Shown: piece after piece, positions 25,386 to 35,090 of the stretch | Position numbering within the stretch: the stretch's first letter is position 1 | Layout of the letters: every line of letters starts with the position of its first letter | Assembly: GCA_018820315.1 (NCBI GenBank) | Contig: JAHJOQ010000164.1 | Coordinates: forward strand, 1 to 45,502 | Direction: 5' to 3' | Origin: Candidatus Zixiibacteriota bacterium | Lineage (GTDB): Bacteria; Zixibacteria; MSB-5A5; JAABVY01; JAHJOQ01 | DNA length: 45,502 bases | Made by a program: the position numbers and the translations under genes | The notes under the pieces: generated by a model | Seen by the model: only the letters and a program-made list of their open reading frames with translations | Told to the model about the DNA's origin: nothing | The model's database searches: none

Positions 25386-25754
25386 ATGCTGCAATTAACT
25401 GACGCCATCGAAATGGTAATCGTGTTTTTCACGATCGGGTTTGTGGTAAAGATTATCCTCGATTACAGTATGCGGAAAAAGCTCATCGAGAAAGGCCTCG
25501 TCGATAAGAACGTGAAGTATCTGTTCAGTGACGGCGGCCCCGCAAAGTCATCGTTGAAGTGGGGCATGGTCCTGATCGGAATCGGAGTAGCGATAATCAT
25601 CGGCCGCATTGTACCATATCGCTGGTCAGATGAGATCACTGTCAGCGGGATATTTATTCTCGCCGGGCTCGCGATGGTGATCTATTACGCTATTGCTCCA
25701 AGAATCAGAACGAATGGCGACAGTGAAGCTTCCTCCGACGAAGTTGATCGATAG
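25386..25754 (+). CDS. Small membrane protein, DUF6249-like
   Basis: 122-residue protein. One transmembrane helix begins near the N-terminus (MVIVFFTIGFVVKIILDY), followed by a KLIEKGLVDKN segment, then two further helices (WGMVLIGIGVAIIIGRIV and VSGIFILAGLAMVIYYAI). This layout resembles DUF6249 proteins, which often neighbour ECF sigma/anti-sigma genes. No function is known. GGAG at 25376-25379 favours the ATG at 25386 over TTG at 25380. Confidence 0.6.
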   Translation: MLQLTDAIEMVIVFFTIGFVVKIILDYSMRKKLIEKGLVDKNVKYLFSDGGPAKSSLKWGMVLIGIGVAIIIGRIVPYRWSDEITVSGIFILAGLAMVIYYAIAPRIRTNGDSEASSDEVDR

Positions 25755-25876
25755 AATATTGTCGTGTAAAGAGCGGCAGGCGACTTTCCGCGAGAGCATT
25801 TCTTCCTGAAACGGAATCACACTTAGCGTTTGATAAGGCTCAGGGTGTTTCTTCCGGAGAGTGTATCTCAATTTGG

Positions 25877-28450
25877 CTATAATATAATCACAAATTTCCC
25901 CACCTGATTTCCCCATTCAGATTCGATTGAGAATAGATAGATGCCACTTGCGACGAGTTCATTGTGGCGAGTCCTGAGGTCCCATTGAATCTTGGAATCG
26001 GTGTCGGTGAATCTCCCAGGATGATCGAGCTCCCTGACAAGTTCGCCGGAGAGAGTGTATATCCTGATCTTGCACCTGGGTGGCAGATTCACGAAGTGTA
26101 TTCGTCTTGTATGATCCACGAATCCCGAGTGTCCTTGGTCCTCGTAGTCTGATGCCGCGTATCGTCCATCCCCATAATACGGGTTCGGATAAACCTCGAC
26201 TGGAATGTTCTCTCTGAGTGATACGGAGGCATCGTTAATCGCCCATACTTCTGTCGCGTTGGATAGCGGTGAGCTTTCCAGTGGCTCAAGGTCCCGTTCA
26301 TAGTCGCCGAAATCGAAGGCGGTGACCGAGAAATACCACGGGATCGATGACAACAGATTGTCCATCTCAAACTCATATTCGTAATACTTGTGATACAGCA
26401 CAGAGTCGCCTGTCAGCGGATTAAACCCCTTAACCCACAAATCGGGATTGAGAGAGTCGATTTCAGGTATTATCAGACCCTCTTCGATCTCTTCAGCGAA
26501 TCTCTTTCTGATACCGGTGGCATTGTGAACGAACGCTCCATCCTCCCAGCCCGCTATGGACTGATTCCACTCCAGAGGGGTGAAGCAGAGAACAGACCCA
26601 TCGTGATCGAATCCGACTCCATCATCATTGAGGGGATACACTTCGGGATCGAATGACTGGCCGAACATCTCGCGCAATGTGCTCAGCTTGAGTGGTATGC
26701 TGGCTACCTCGAACTCACTCTTATCAGAATTCCAGCGCAGCACTGTGTAGTCGAGGAAATCCCGTGATTCGAGCATTCCGAGCCTGTCGATTCGGGGCTG
26801 TCGTCCCATGTAGACTCGGTATCCTTCGAAATCGATCTGTCTCGTGAAGGGGTCTCTTGATGTCTCGCTGATGAGACCGTTCCACCTGAGTGTGATCTTG
26901 CCGATAGTGGTCGACTGGCGCAGAACGGGCGGGGGAGGTGATACGGCTGCCCTGAAGTCAGGAACGCCATCGCCTGCGTAATAGAACGTGTCCAGAATCT
27001 CCTGGCCGTTGACCGTGTCCGGTATCAACCAGAACGGCCCGGAATCATCGTCACCATCAGTATCATAACCCGGATTGTCGTATACCCAGTTTGCCCAGAC
27101 GGCATTGAGCGCAGCATCTCTGAAATCGACCTTACTATAGTAGGTGTGAGGGGAACGCGGAAGATTATCAGCTGCATTTCGAGGATCTCTGTGGAAATCC
27201 TCGCCCGCAAGATATGCAAGCGTGAACGGTACAGTGTCACCAACGTCGATATCAAATGGTCCTGCCGAGAGCACAAACCGAGTGTCATATCCATCGGCAA
27301 TCGTCTCAGCGAATGTTGGAGGTGGTAACCAGCCCTCCTGCGTATGATCTTCCGCTGAGTAAATCTGATCGTAATCGTGTTCGCCGTTGGACAGAAGGTA
27401 GTATTTGTTGCGGTCTCCCTCTGGCGTGCCGAGACCACCTGTTCCGTAGTTGCGCTTTGTGGCATCGAGCATCGGCCCCCAGTCAAAGGCTGACGTACCA
27501 TTTGACGTCCACCAGTTAAACGCTACCTTCGTTTGGCGACTGGAAAGGCGCATCACTCGTACACCTGCGACGGATGTCGCACTTCGGTCATCGAAGAAAT
27601 CGACATTTGGATCGCCGTCATTGTCGGCAATCCATGCAAAATCAATCGTGTCGAGGAAGTTGCCCCCCGCGATTGAGGGATAAGTTTCTCGAAATCCGCA
27701 GACGTCATCTTCGTGACCGCCGACGTCGTTGGAGATGTGGTTGACGTCCCCATCGACGTATAATCCAACATAGACGTTCTCCAGCGATTTCGCTCCGATG
27801 TTCCGAATCTGGTAGTCGAGCAGAATAAAGTCCTGAGCGTATCCAACACTCCATGAGTAACTGGTCTGTTTGACCTCGATATTAAGTGGCACATGCAGCT
27901 CCCCGTTGTATCCGGTTCCAACGTATGACTCTTCGTCGAGAGTGTCTGTGTAGGTCGCGATGAACTCAAGATCGGCGTGTGCCTCTTCATCATAATCTGG
28001 ATCAGATGGCCTATTCGAGCGCTTGTGCAGACCGCAGTGAGTCGGGTCAGCGCATGGATTCATAGCATAGACATACTGCCAGCCATCGAAGCCTTCCGAC
28101 ACCAGTGTGTCCTCTCCGACGACGGCGCCGATCCACAGGGCTGCAGCATAGAGATATTCAACCTGGGACCCTGCGGGGAACTGCGCCGAAGGGGCGCTGA
28201 GCCCTGTCTCACAATCATTCCATTCACCATCTTCGCTTCCGAACAGTCCGAAATTCGACACAGAGAAGAGGAAATTGCTGTATGTATGCGTGCAGACCTC
28301 AGTATACGGGCGTTCTATTCTGGTTGTCTTGAATCTGCCTTCTGCAGAATCAGGAAGAGGGGAAGTGTTATTCGCCTCTGCGAAGAGCTGAGGTGCTATC
28401 AGGAGCAATATACATCCAGCCAACAGTACGTTACATTTCGTTCTGCACAT
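25877..28450 (-). CDS. Large secreted protein with C-terminal FlgD/Por-type sorting-like domain (paralogue 1)
   Basis: About 857 residues. A signal peptide (CNVLLAGCILLLIAPQLFA) is followed by a region shared with the next gene upstream: THTYSNFLFSVSNFGLFGS, DCETGLSAPSAQFPAGS, YAAALWIGAVVGEDTLVS. A fibronectin-like stretch around ITLRWNGL comes later. The last ~100 residues have EVYPNPYYGDGRYAASDYED ... IRIYTLSGELVREL ... NELVASGIYLFSIES ... GKFVIIL, the shape of FlgD-Ig/T9SS tail domains of FCB bacteria. Probably exported to the cell surface. GGAG with 8-base spacing supports the ATG at 28450; an ATG at 28468 is also open. The ligand or enzyme activity is unknown. Confidence 0.78.
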   Translation of the reverse strand: MCRTKCNVLLAGCILLLIAPQLFAEANNTSPLPDSAEGRFKTTRIERPYTEVCTHTYSNFLFSVSNFGLFGSEDGEWNDCETGLSAPSAQFPAGSQVEYLYAAALWIGAVVGEDTLVSEGFDGWQYVYAMNPCADPTHCGLHKRSNRPSDPDYDEEAHADLEFIATYTDTLDEESYVGTGYNGELHVPLNIEVKQTSYSWSVGYAQDFILLDYQIRNIGAKSLENVYVGLYVDGDVNHISNDVGGHEDDVCGFRETYPSIAGGNFLDTIDFAWIADNDGDPNVDFFDDRSATSVAGVRVMRLSSRQTKVAFNWWTSNGTSAFDWGPMLDATKRNYGTGGLGTPEGDRNKYYLLSNGEHDYDQIYSAEDHTQEGWLPPPTFAETIADGYDTRFVLSAGPFDIDVGDTVPFTLAYLAGEDFHRDPRNAADNLPRSPHTYYSKVDFRDAALNAVWANWVYDNPGYDTDGDDDSGPFWLIPDTVNGQEILDTFYYAGDGVPDFRAAVSPPPPVLRQSTTIGKITLRWNGLISETSRDPFTRQIDFEGYRVYMGRQPRIDRLGMLESRDFLDYTVLRWNSDKSEFEVASIPLKLSTLREMFGQSFDPEVYPLNDDGVGFDHDGSVLCFTPLEWNQSIAGWEDGAFVHNATGIRKRFAEEIEEGLIIPEIDSLNPDLWVKGFNPLTGDSVLYHKYYEYEFEMDNLLSSIPWYFSVTAFDFGDYERDLEPLESSPLSNATEVWAINDASVSLRENIPVEVYPNPYYGDGRYAASDYEDQGHSGFVDHTRRIHFVNLPPRCKIRIYTLSGELVRELDHPGRFTDTDSKIQWDLRTRHNELVASGIYLFSIESEWGNQVGKFVIIL

Positions 28451-28634
28451 GGTCTGATCTCCTGCCATTCCTTTAGTTTTGGTTGCTGCTGCTCAGTTCT
28501 GTCGGTGCGTTCCCGTATAAGAGACGGATAACTCTAACAAACATAAAATGGAAAAGCAATATGAATGCAAGCGAAACGTTGGATGGTCAGGCGGCAATAC
28601 TTGCAGAATGATTCTCGGATTACACATAGAACTG

Positions 28635-31211
28635 CTAGAGTATGATCAGTAACTTGCCGATCTGGTTGCCCCAGTATGATTCGACAACGAACAGGTAGAT
28701 GCCGCTTGTGACGAGCATGTCGTCCTTTGATTTCAGATTCCAGAGAAGCTCGGTGGCGGATCTGCTATCACCGCTGGGGTGAACCAGTTCTCGCACCAAT
28801 TCGCCGCTAATCGTGTAGATTTTCAGCGTGCAGTACGGTGGGAGATCGATGAAGTGGATACGACGTTCCCTGTCAAAAATACCGGTGTGGTTCGGATCCT
28901 CATACCCTGCTCGTGCGTATCGGTCTTCACCGTAGTATGGATTTGGATAGACGGTCACTTGCGGACCCCGGTCGAAATCGGTGGATGGAAAATCTGCCGG
29001 ATTCGCCTGGATCAGGTTATCGAGGGGATTGCTTTCTGCGGAGACCGTTCCGGTAGAAATATCTCCAAAATCGAGCGCAGTGACTGAAAAGTAGCAGGTT
29101 TCGTTCGGGTAGAGATTGTCAATTGAATATTCGTACTCAAAGAACTTATGGTACATCACCTCTTCACCCGTCATGCGGTCTTGTTCCGTGACCCACAGAT
29201 CGGGGTTGAATGAGTCTATCTCCGATGTGACGATGCCGCGTTCTATTTCATCCGCATAGGTCTTCTTGATACATGAGTGATCAAATGTCGTCGCGCCGTC
29301 AGTCCAGCCTCTGATCGACTGGTTCCATCCTACCGGGGTGAAGCAGTAGAACACTCCGCCACTCTCGAAACCATATTCGTCACCGTTGCACAAGTAGTCG
29401 AGAGGGTCGAAATCGTCGCCGAACATTTCCCACAGCGAAGCGAGTGTCATCGGTTCGCTCATTAAGCGGAATCTGATCTCATCAGAGGACCGGTATCTGA
29501 CAGAGAAGTCGACTTTGTCCTGGCTGCAGACGAGCGCAAGGGATGGAATCGTAGGGTGGCTCCCCATATAGACACGATAGCCTTCAAAATCGGTCCAGCG
29601 AGTGATGGGATCGATCATGGATTCGCAGTCAATTCCATTCCATCGAAGTGTCACGGAACCGTAATCTGATTCGTGTCGAAGTCGTGGTGCCGGCGGAGAG
29701 GTGACTGCTCGATAGTCCGGCACACCATCGCCGGAATAGTTGAATGTATCGATTACTTCCTCGCCGCCAATTGTATCTACTATAACAAAGTAAGATCCGG
29801 CGTTGTCATCGCCATCCGTATCGACGCCGGGATTGTCAAACACCCTCGCTGCCATGCTCGCGTTCAGACCGATATCATCAAAGCTCAGAGTATTATAGAA
29901 GCTATCCGGCTCCATACCTCCGTCGCGCCTCATATAATTATCGAAGCTGGTCGGATCCTGATGAAATCTCTCTCCCGCTACATAAGCGATCGTAATCGAC
30001 TTTGTCTCATCGGGCAGGAGTTGGAACGGTCCCACGGAGATCATGCAGCTTACGTCTGTTCCCGCCGCGATCATTGCGGAGGTGGGTGGAGGAGGCATCC
30101 ATCCGTAGACGCTGAAATCCTTCCCAGAGAATATCTGATCATAGTCATGCTCTCCATTAGACAGAACGTAGTACTTGTTGCGGTCACCTTCAGGAACACC
30201 CTGCCCGCCGGTGCCGAAATTCCGCCTTATTGCTTCCATCATCGGCCCCCAGTCGAATCTCGAATTGCCATTGAGCGACCACCAGTTGAAACTTGTTGTC
30301 ATATCCTCTTCGGGGAGCTTCAGGAATCGAATGCCGGCTACCGAGCGAGCACTATGTTCATCGAACACACCTTCTACTGGATCGCCATCGTTGTCAGCAA
30401 TATAGGCGAGATTGATCGTATCCTCAAACCCATGACCGGCAGACGAGAGGACAGTATGCCTGAAACCACTAATATCATCATAGTATCTGTCATAGACGAA
30501 TCTGCTTCCGACATCGCCATCGACATATATGCCGACGTAAACTTCGCTCAGATCCGCAGGCCCAATGTTCCTGATATCATAGTCTATTATTATGAAGTCC
30601 TCAGCATGTGGCACACTCCAGGAGTAGCTATGCTGTGTTACCTCGATGTTGAGCGGAATATGTTCTCTGCCACTCCAGTCATGCGGTACGTACCTCGGAT
30701 CCACCAGAGTATCGGTGTACGTAGCGATGTACTCCTGATCAGCATGGGCATCCTCATGATAGTACCAGTCAGACGGTCTGCTGGAGCGCCGCTCAAGCCC
30801 GCAATTCGCCTCTGAGCAGGGATAGAGTTCGTTGGCAATCTGCCACCCGTCCGCACCGACTGAAACAATAGTATCATTACCGACCACCGCTCCAATCCAA
30901 ATGGCGGCCATATATAGATGCTCTATTCCGCTGCCAGCAGGGAATTCAGCGGATGGCGCGGCGAGTCCTGTCTCGCAATCCCTCATTTCCCGACCATAAC
31001 TGCCGAAGAAGCCCCAATTTGAAATCCCCATCCATAGGTTATTGTATGTGTGAATACAGGTCTGAGTATACGGTGGCTGATTGATTGAGGCCTTGTGAAA
31101 ACGACCCACTTCGGCGACGCCACTGGGCTTGTCAATCTCTCCCATTCCCGATCCTGCGGTCAGGAGAAAGAACACCGCAACGAGAACCAGCGCTGAACTC
31201 TTCGTAGCCAT
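28635..31211 (-). CDS. Large secreted protein with C-terminal FlgD/Por-type sorting-like domain (paralogue 2)
   Basis: About 858 residues, a tandem paralogue of the gene just below it (same domain order and many shared motifs: CIHTYNNLWMGISNWGFFGS, DCETGLAAPSAEFPAGS, YMAAIWIGAVVGNDTIVS). The C-terminus has TVYPNPYYGEDRYARAGYED ... LKIYTISGELVREL ... SGIYLFVVES ... GKLLIIL. The signal peptide begins MATKSSALVLVAVFFLLTAG. An ATG at 31259 would add 16 odd residues; AGAGG at the right spacing favours 31211. It is about 185 bases upstream of paralogue 1, so they may be cotranscribed. Probably a surface protein; no catalytic motif is visible. Confidence 0.78.
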   Translation of the reverse strand: MATKSSALVLVAVFFLLTAGSGMGEIDKPSGVAEVGRFHKASINQPPYTQTCIHTYNNLWMGISNWGFFGSYGREMRDCETGLAAPSAEFPAGSGIEHLYMAAIWIGAVVGNDTIVSVGADGWQIANELYPCSEANCGLERRSSRPSDWYYHEDAHADQEYIATYTDTLVDPRYVPHDWSGREHIPLNIEVTQHSYSWSVPHAEDFIIIDYDIRNIGPADLSEVYVGIYVDGDVGSRFVYDRYYDDISGFRHTVLSSAGHGFEDTINLAYIADNDGDPVEGVFDEHSARSVAGIRFLKLPEEDMTTSFNWWSLNGNSRFDWGPMMEAIRRNFGTGGQGVPEGDRNKYYVLSNGEHDYDQIFSGKDFSVYGWMPPPPTSAMIAAGTDVSCMISVGPFQLLPDETKSITIAYVAGERFHQDPTSFDNYMRRDGGMEPDSFYNTLSFDDIGLNASMAARVFDNPGVDTDGDDNAGSYFVIVDTIGGEEVIDTFNYSGDGVPDYRAVTSPPAPRLRHESDYGSVTLRWNGIDCESMIDPITRWTDFEGYRVYMGSHPTIPSLALVCSQDKVDFSVRYRSSDEIRFRLMSEPMTLASLWEMFGDDFDPLDYLCNGDEYGFESGGVFYCFTPVGWNQSIRGWTDGATTFDHSCIKKTYADEIERGIVTSEIDSFNPDLWVTEQDRMTGEEVMYHKFFEYEYSIDNLYPNETCYFSVTALDFGDISTGTVSAESNPLDNLIQANPADFPSTDFDRGPQVTVYPNPYYGEDRYARAGYEDPNHTGIFDRERRIHFIDLPPYCTLKIYTISGELVRELVHPSGDSRSATELLWNLKSKDDMLVTSGIYLFVVESYWGNQIGKLLIIL

Positions 31212-31290
31212 GTCATACCTCTTTCTAATCCCCCGGATTAGCAGAACTCGATTCTGCAATTCACACTGTGCTCCAACTATACGGACGTCT

Positions 31291-31326
31291 GATCTGTGAT
31301 TTTATCAAATGCAATAATCACAGATC
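31291..31326. promoter_or_regulatory. 11-bp inverted repeat upstream of secreted paralogue 2
   Basis: GATCTGTGATT (31291-31301) and AATCACAGATC (31316-31326) are perfect inverted copies with a 14-base spacer, in the divergent gap between the secreted-protein pair and the pentapeptide gene. No T-run follows, so an operator is favoured over a terminator. Confidence 0.45.
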
Positions 31327-31521
31327 ACGCAACAGGAAACTTCGAGTTGCAGTATTGTTCAAAGAACAAACGGGATAAGAAAAGTCTGCATAGTAGCAGA
31401 AATGCCACTCCCGGATTTACTGTGTACTAAAGACATTGCCAGATCGGGGTGCCGCTTAAGGCGGAAAGGCGAGAAATTGCTTGACGATGTCCCTAATATT
31501 ATAGATCATTATCGCATTACT

Positions 31522-33144
31522 ATGAAGGCAAAGTCGAAAAAGAACTTGCGCGAAGAGACGGAAGCGGATGCTCCGTTCCAACAGTTATCCGATTCCAAGC
31601 TGCGGAAAATTCTCGAGCAACACAAGAGGTGGTTGGAGTTGCCCCCCGGGAGTATGCACCCCGGCCGGGCTAATCTACGGTATTATGATCTGAAAGGCCA
31701 ACAACTGGTAGGAGTAAATCTGAAGGCAGCGGACATGGAGGGATCTGATCTTCAAGACGCTGACATGCAGGGCTGCAATCTGATAGAGGCTAATCTGGAC
31801 GGTGCGAATCTCAGGGGGGCAGACCTCAGAAAATGTGATTTTCAGTGTGCGAATGCGCATCGGACCAACCTGCGAGAAGCCGACCTTCGGGAAGCCGATC
31901 TGGATCGTGCAATTGGGCTGACTGCCGTGCAACTGGCTGGCGCCAACTTGTCTGGGGCAAAGTTGCCGGGGAATTTGTGCGAATTTGACGGATTGAAATC
32001 GGTCGAACAAATCTCTAAGAGTGCACAGAAAATATTCCTTCTTATGCTTGCCTGTGTGGCATATTCGCTGCTTACGATAGGGGCTGTCAGCGACTCTGAG
32101 ATTTTTGTCAACTCGCTCACTTCAGCCATTCCAGTAGTCGGAGCACACGTTCCAATAGTTGGATTCCTCTTCGCGGCTCCTGTTATTCTGCTATGCATAT
32201 TCTTGTACTTTCAGATACACTTGCAACGGTTATGGGAGCAGATTGTGGCTCTCCCCGCAGTATTTCCAGATGGAAGATATCTTGACGAAAAGGTGTATCC
32301 TTGGTTTGTGACGTGGATCGCACAGTGGTGCATGCCTCGGAAGTACCGCAGATCAAAGCCGTTAGCACTTACGCAAACACTCATAACGTTGTTCATGGTG
32401 TGGTTATTGGTACCTGCAACAGTTGGCGTATTCTGGGTACGCTACTCTATGTATAGTGTCGAGCAAGCAACGGGGAGTGCTTATTTTCTGTTCTTCCCCG
32501 TATCGGTGCTCATTACTGCGTACATGCTCATTCTTGCGAACAAGACTGTGCATAACCCATTGCTCAGATTGCAAACCCCGGGGCCAATGGTAGCTTGGCT
32601 AGTTGCCCTCGCGGTGGGTACAACCTCTCTCGTGTTCGCGCCAAAGAGCTCGGATTTTCAACGAGCGAACTTCAGAGGGTTGGCTTACGAAAATGGCGAC
32701 TTCCGGAACACAGTATTAAGAGGTGCCAACCTCGAGATCTCGAATCTGAAGGCCGCAGATCTCGCAGGTGCCAACCTGCAACAATCTAATATGCAAAGAG
32801 CCGATCTGCGTGAAGCTACTCTTGACTCAGTCATCGCCGACTTGGCATCATTTGAATACGCGCTGCTTGCAAATGCTACCCTGCGTGATGCGAGTCTTGT
32901 TGGTGCGGATCTATCATCAGCTGTTCTAGCTGGTGCGGACATGTCTGGAGCGGACTTGCGCTACGCCGTCGGCCTGACGTTAAGCCAGGTAAATTCAGTC
33001 AAACTGGATTCCAGCACTCAGTTGCCTGCCTACATTCTGGATTCAATTCAGACAGATTCACTCCTGACTGTCAAGTACGGCTTTCTGTTCAAGGCGGACA
33101 GCCTGCAGTCTGTCGAGCCGCCGCCGGGTACAGCAGCACCTTGA
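31522..33144 (+). CDS. Pentapeptide-repeat membrane protein with repeats on both sides of a transmembrane block
   Basis: 540 residues from ATG 31522 (a frame from 31402 is open but looks unlike a protein start). Residues ~50-150 are A(D/N)LXX pentapeptide repeats such as ADMQGCNLIEANLDGANLRG. Residues ~170-370 hold about four transmembrane helices (FLLMLACVAYSLLTIGAV, LFAAPVILLCIFLYF, LITLFMVWLLVPATVGVF, MVAWLVALAVGTTSLVF). Residues ~380-490 hold a second repeat block (ADLAGANLQQSNMQRADLRE). Pentapeptide repeats form right-handed beta-helices. No function is known; a scaffold or transport role is a guess. No clear ribosome-binding site is seen at either start. Confidence 0.78.
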   Translation: MKAKSKKNLREETEADAPFQQLSDSKLRKILEQHKRWLELPPGSMHPGRANLRYYDLKGQQLVGVNLKAADMEGSDLQDADMQGCNLIEANLDGANLRGADLRKCDFQCANAHRTNLREADLREADLDRAIGLTAVQLAGANLSGAKLPGNLCEFDGLKSVEQISKSAQKIFLLMLACVAYSLLTIGAVSDSEIFVNSLTSAIPVVGAHVPIVGFLFAAPVILLCIFLYFQIHLQRLWEQIVALPAVFPDGRYLDEKVYPWFVTWIAQWCMPRKYRRSKPLALTQTLITLFMVWLLVPATVGVFWVRYSMYSVEQATGSAYFLFFPVSVLITAYMLILANKTVHNPLLRLQTPGPMVAWLVALAVGTTSLVFAPKSSDFQRANFRGLAYENGDFRNTVLRGANLEISNLKAADLAGANLQQSNMQRADLREATLDSVIADLASFEYALLANATLRDASLVGADLSSAVLAGADMSGADLRYAVGLTLSQVNSVKLDSSTQLPAYILDSIQTDSLLTVKYGFLFKADSLQSVEPPPGTAAP

Positions 33145-33221
33145 TTTGCGCGAGTCTCTTGGCGAGGCTGCAGCGTCGATGCATGCGATTCAGTAGAAGT
33201 ACGAACCGGAAGGAGGAGACT

Positions 33222-34205
33222 ATGTGGAGGGAACTTTTAGTTGTAGTGGCTGTTTTCATCGCGAGTTGGTCATACGCTGACGACGGGCATGGTGATTCTC
33301 ATAGGCCGGTGCATACGTATTCGATTGTAGCGTACGACAGTACGACTGGCCAATTTGGTGCGGCTGTTCAGTCGCACTATTTCAAAGTCGCCGATGTCAT
33401 CTGGGCCGAACCGAATGTCGGCGCAGTAGCGACACAGTCGCTCGTCGATTTCGCCTATGGTCCTCTCGGGCTGGAATTGATGAAAGTTGGCAAGACGGCA
33501 CAGCAGGCTCTTGACGGGCTGATCGCCAGTGATCCAAACAACAATGTCAGGCAGGTTGCAATGATTGACTGTAAGGGTAATATCGCCACTCACACCGGTT
33601 CTCTTTGCATAGCCGAGGCGGGACACCATACGGGCAGATTCTATTCCGTTCAGGCAAACCTGATGCGTGACTCGACAGTCTGGGATGCGATGGCTGATGC
33701 ATATGAGAATTCCTCTGGTGATATCGCCGAGAGAATGATGGTCGCACTCGAAGCTGCACAGGTCGAAGGGGGAGATATTCGCGGTATGCAGTCCGCTGCG
33801 CTGATTGTCGTGACCGGTGAACCGACTGGTCGCGAGTGGAGCGATAAGATTTTCGATATTCGCGTGGATGATTCCCCTGAACCGCTCGTCGAACTGCGGC
33901 GGCTTCTGAATATTTCGAGAGCATATCGCCATATGGATCGAGGCGATGAACTTATTTCCGCTGAGAAATTCGAGGAAGCCGAAAGGGAGTACTCGATAGC
34001 CGCCGATCTCGCGCCCGGCAACATGGAAATTCGATTCTGGCAGGCGGTCACTCTGGCGAGCATCGGAGAAGTCGAGAGATCACTGCCAATCTTCAAGCAC
34101 ATATTCGAAGAAGATTCTCGCTGGCGTGAACTGGTTCCGCGCCTTGTGAAAGCGGAACTTCTGCCGGACGATGACGAAGTGTTGGAGCGAATACTGGCGC
34201 AGTAA
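33222..34205 (+). CDS. Secreted DUF1028-family protein with C-terminal TPR-like region
   Basis: 327 residues from ATG 33222, preceded by AGGAGG at 33211-33216. Signal peptide MWRELLVVVAVFIASWSYA. The DUF1028 domain spans ~30-230 (TYSIVAYDSTTGQFGAAVQS, GAVATQSLVDFAYGPLGLEL, MIDCKGNIATHTGSLC, AALIVVTG). DUF1028 is an Ntn-hydrolase-like fold of unsettled substrate. From residue ~240 a helical region (AYRHMDRGDELISAEKFEEA, SIAADLAPGNMEIRFWQAVT) resembles TPRs. It is separated by 77 bases from the pentapeptide gene, so cotranscription is possible. Confidence 0.85.
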   Translation: MWRELLVVVAVFIASWSYADDGHGDSHRPVHTYSIVAYDSTTGQFGAAVQSHYFKVADVIWAEPNVGAVATQSLVDFAYGPLGLELMKVGKTAQQALDGLIASDPNNNVRQVAMIDCKGNIATHTGSLCIAEAGHHTGRFYSVQANLMRDSTVWDAMADAYENSSGDIAERMMVALEAAQVEGGDIRGMQSAALIVVTGEPTGREWSDKIFDIRVDDSPEPLVELRRLLNISRAYRHMDRGDELISAEKFEEAEREYSIAADLAPGNMEIRFWQAVTLASIGEVERSLPIFKHIFEEDSRWRELVPRLVKAELLPDDDEVLERILAQ

Positions 34206-34414
34206 GGAACCGGGGCTCTTCTGATCTAAAGGAGACATACTAAGGCAAGTACTGCTCTCCCACGGTCGAGTTGTAAGGCATTGCTAGGCTGTACGTTAGG
34301 GCTGCTCGATCAAAGTCGGTCGTGCTCTGTTCTGTAATCCTAAATCATTTCGCAGAATAGCCGATCAATAAAGGGAGCTTCTAAGTCCACAGGAGATCGA
34401 AAAAGGAGTCGATT

Positions 34415-34660
34415 ATGTTGACATGGTGTGCAATACTGCTCGCGCTTGGAGTCCTGGCATTTCTTGACAGCATTTTCAGCTACGGTGAGATATTCCGCCG
34501 TGCTAACTCGCTGATGTTCATGTGCGTTTCGCTCGGGCTACTGGTCAGAACGGCTTCAAAGGCCAGAGCGGAAAAGAAGCGGGCAGCCCAGTCAGGTTAC
34601 AGACTGAAAGAAGATGGTGCAAGCGATCCAGCGCGAGAAAAAGCTGGAGTATCGGTTTAG
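34415..34660 (+). CDS. Small membrane protein of unknown function
   Basis: 81 residues. An N-terminal hydrophobic helix (MLTWCAILLALGVLAFLDSI), a second (ANSLMFMCVSLGLLV), and a charged, likely cytoplasmic tail. I recognise no family. AAAGGAG at 34403-34409 with proper spacing supports the ATG and the reality of the gene. It stands alone, with a hairpin after it. Confidence 0.55.
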   Translation: MLTWCAILLALGVLAFLDSIFSYGEIFRRANSLMFMCVSLGLLVRTASKARAEKKRAAQSGYRLKEDGASDPAREKAGVSV

Positions 34661-34702
34661 TAATTGCTAAGTCCCACGTTTGTCCCGGCTTCGAAGATTA
34701 GA

Positions 34703-34728
34703 GCGGGAGCTGCATCCACGGCTCCCGC
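34703..34728 (+). terminator. Possible terminator after the 81-residue gene
   Basis: GCGGGAGC (34703-34710) pairs perfectly with GCTCCCGC (34721-34728) around a 10-nt loop. No T-run follows, so termination is uncertain. Confidence 0.45.
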
Positions 34729-34732
34729 CTTC

Positions 34733-34884
34733 GGGCTTGCTGAAAAATGCTAAATGATATCATTGCGAGCGAAGCGTGGCAATCTCCGCATTTCACAATA
34801 GCCTTGATTTACATAGAGATCGCCACGTCGCTTCGCTCCTCGCGATGACGACGTTCCGCGGTCCGTGACTTTTTCAACAGGCCC
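34733..34884. repeat. 152-bp MITE-like element, copy 1
   Basis: Terminal inverted repeats GGGCTTGCTGAAAAA (34733-34747) and TTTTTCAACAGGCCC (34870-34884) match at 13 of 15. The interior holds the bacterial repeat type with CATTGCGAGCGAAGCGTGGC. It is inverted relative to copy 2 and the same length; 34816-34849 reads identically (34 of 34) to its reverse complement in copy 2. Confidence 0.75.
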
Positions 34885-34889
34885 CTGCT

Positions 34890-35090
34890 TCAAAGCGCCA
34901 ATTGTCTCTCAAGAGCATCCAGATATTTGTCCCCGCTGCCAGTTATACAGACGACAACTTTGTCAGTTGATCTGACGAGATTTCGCTGAACCATCTGTTT
35001 CAAGCACGCTGGCGATGCTCCCCCTTCAGGCGACGAAAAAATCTGCCTGATACCGTACCGCATCGAATACCAGGTCGGCCTCATGGTCAC
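34890..35090 (-). pseudogene. Threonine synthase remnant (C-terminal end)
   Basis: About 66 residues ending in SSPEGGASPACLKQMVQRNL and DKVVVCITGSGDKYLDALE, which match the C-terminal end of threonine synthase-type PLP enzymes. The rest of the enzyme is absent upstream; the flanking sequence is degraded. It lies between the two MITE copies. Probably a decayed gene fragment. Confidence 0.65.

Noticed and set aside
29673-30815. 380-residue open frame on the plus strand inside the secreted paralogue
   Set aside because: Antisense shadow of a strongly supported gene on the minus strand; no ribosome site or family resemblance.
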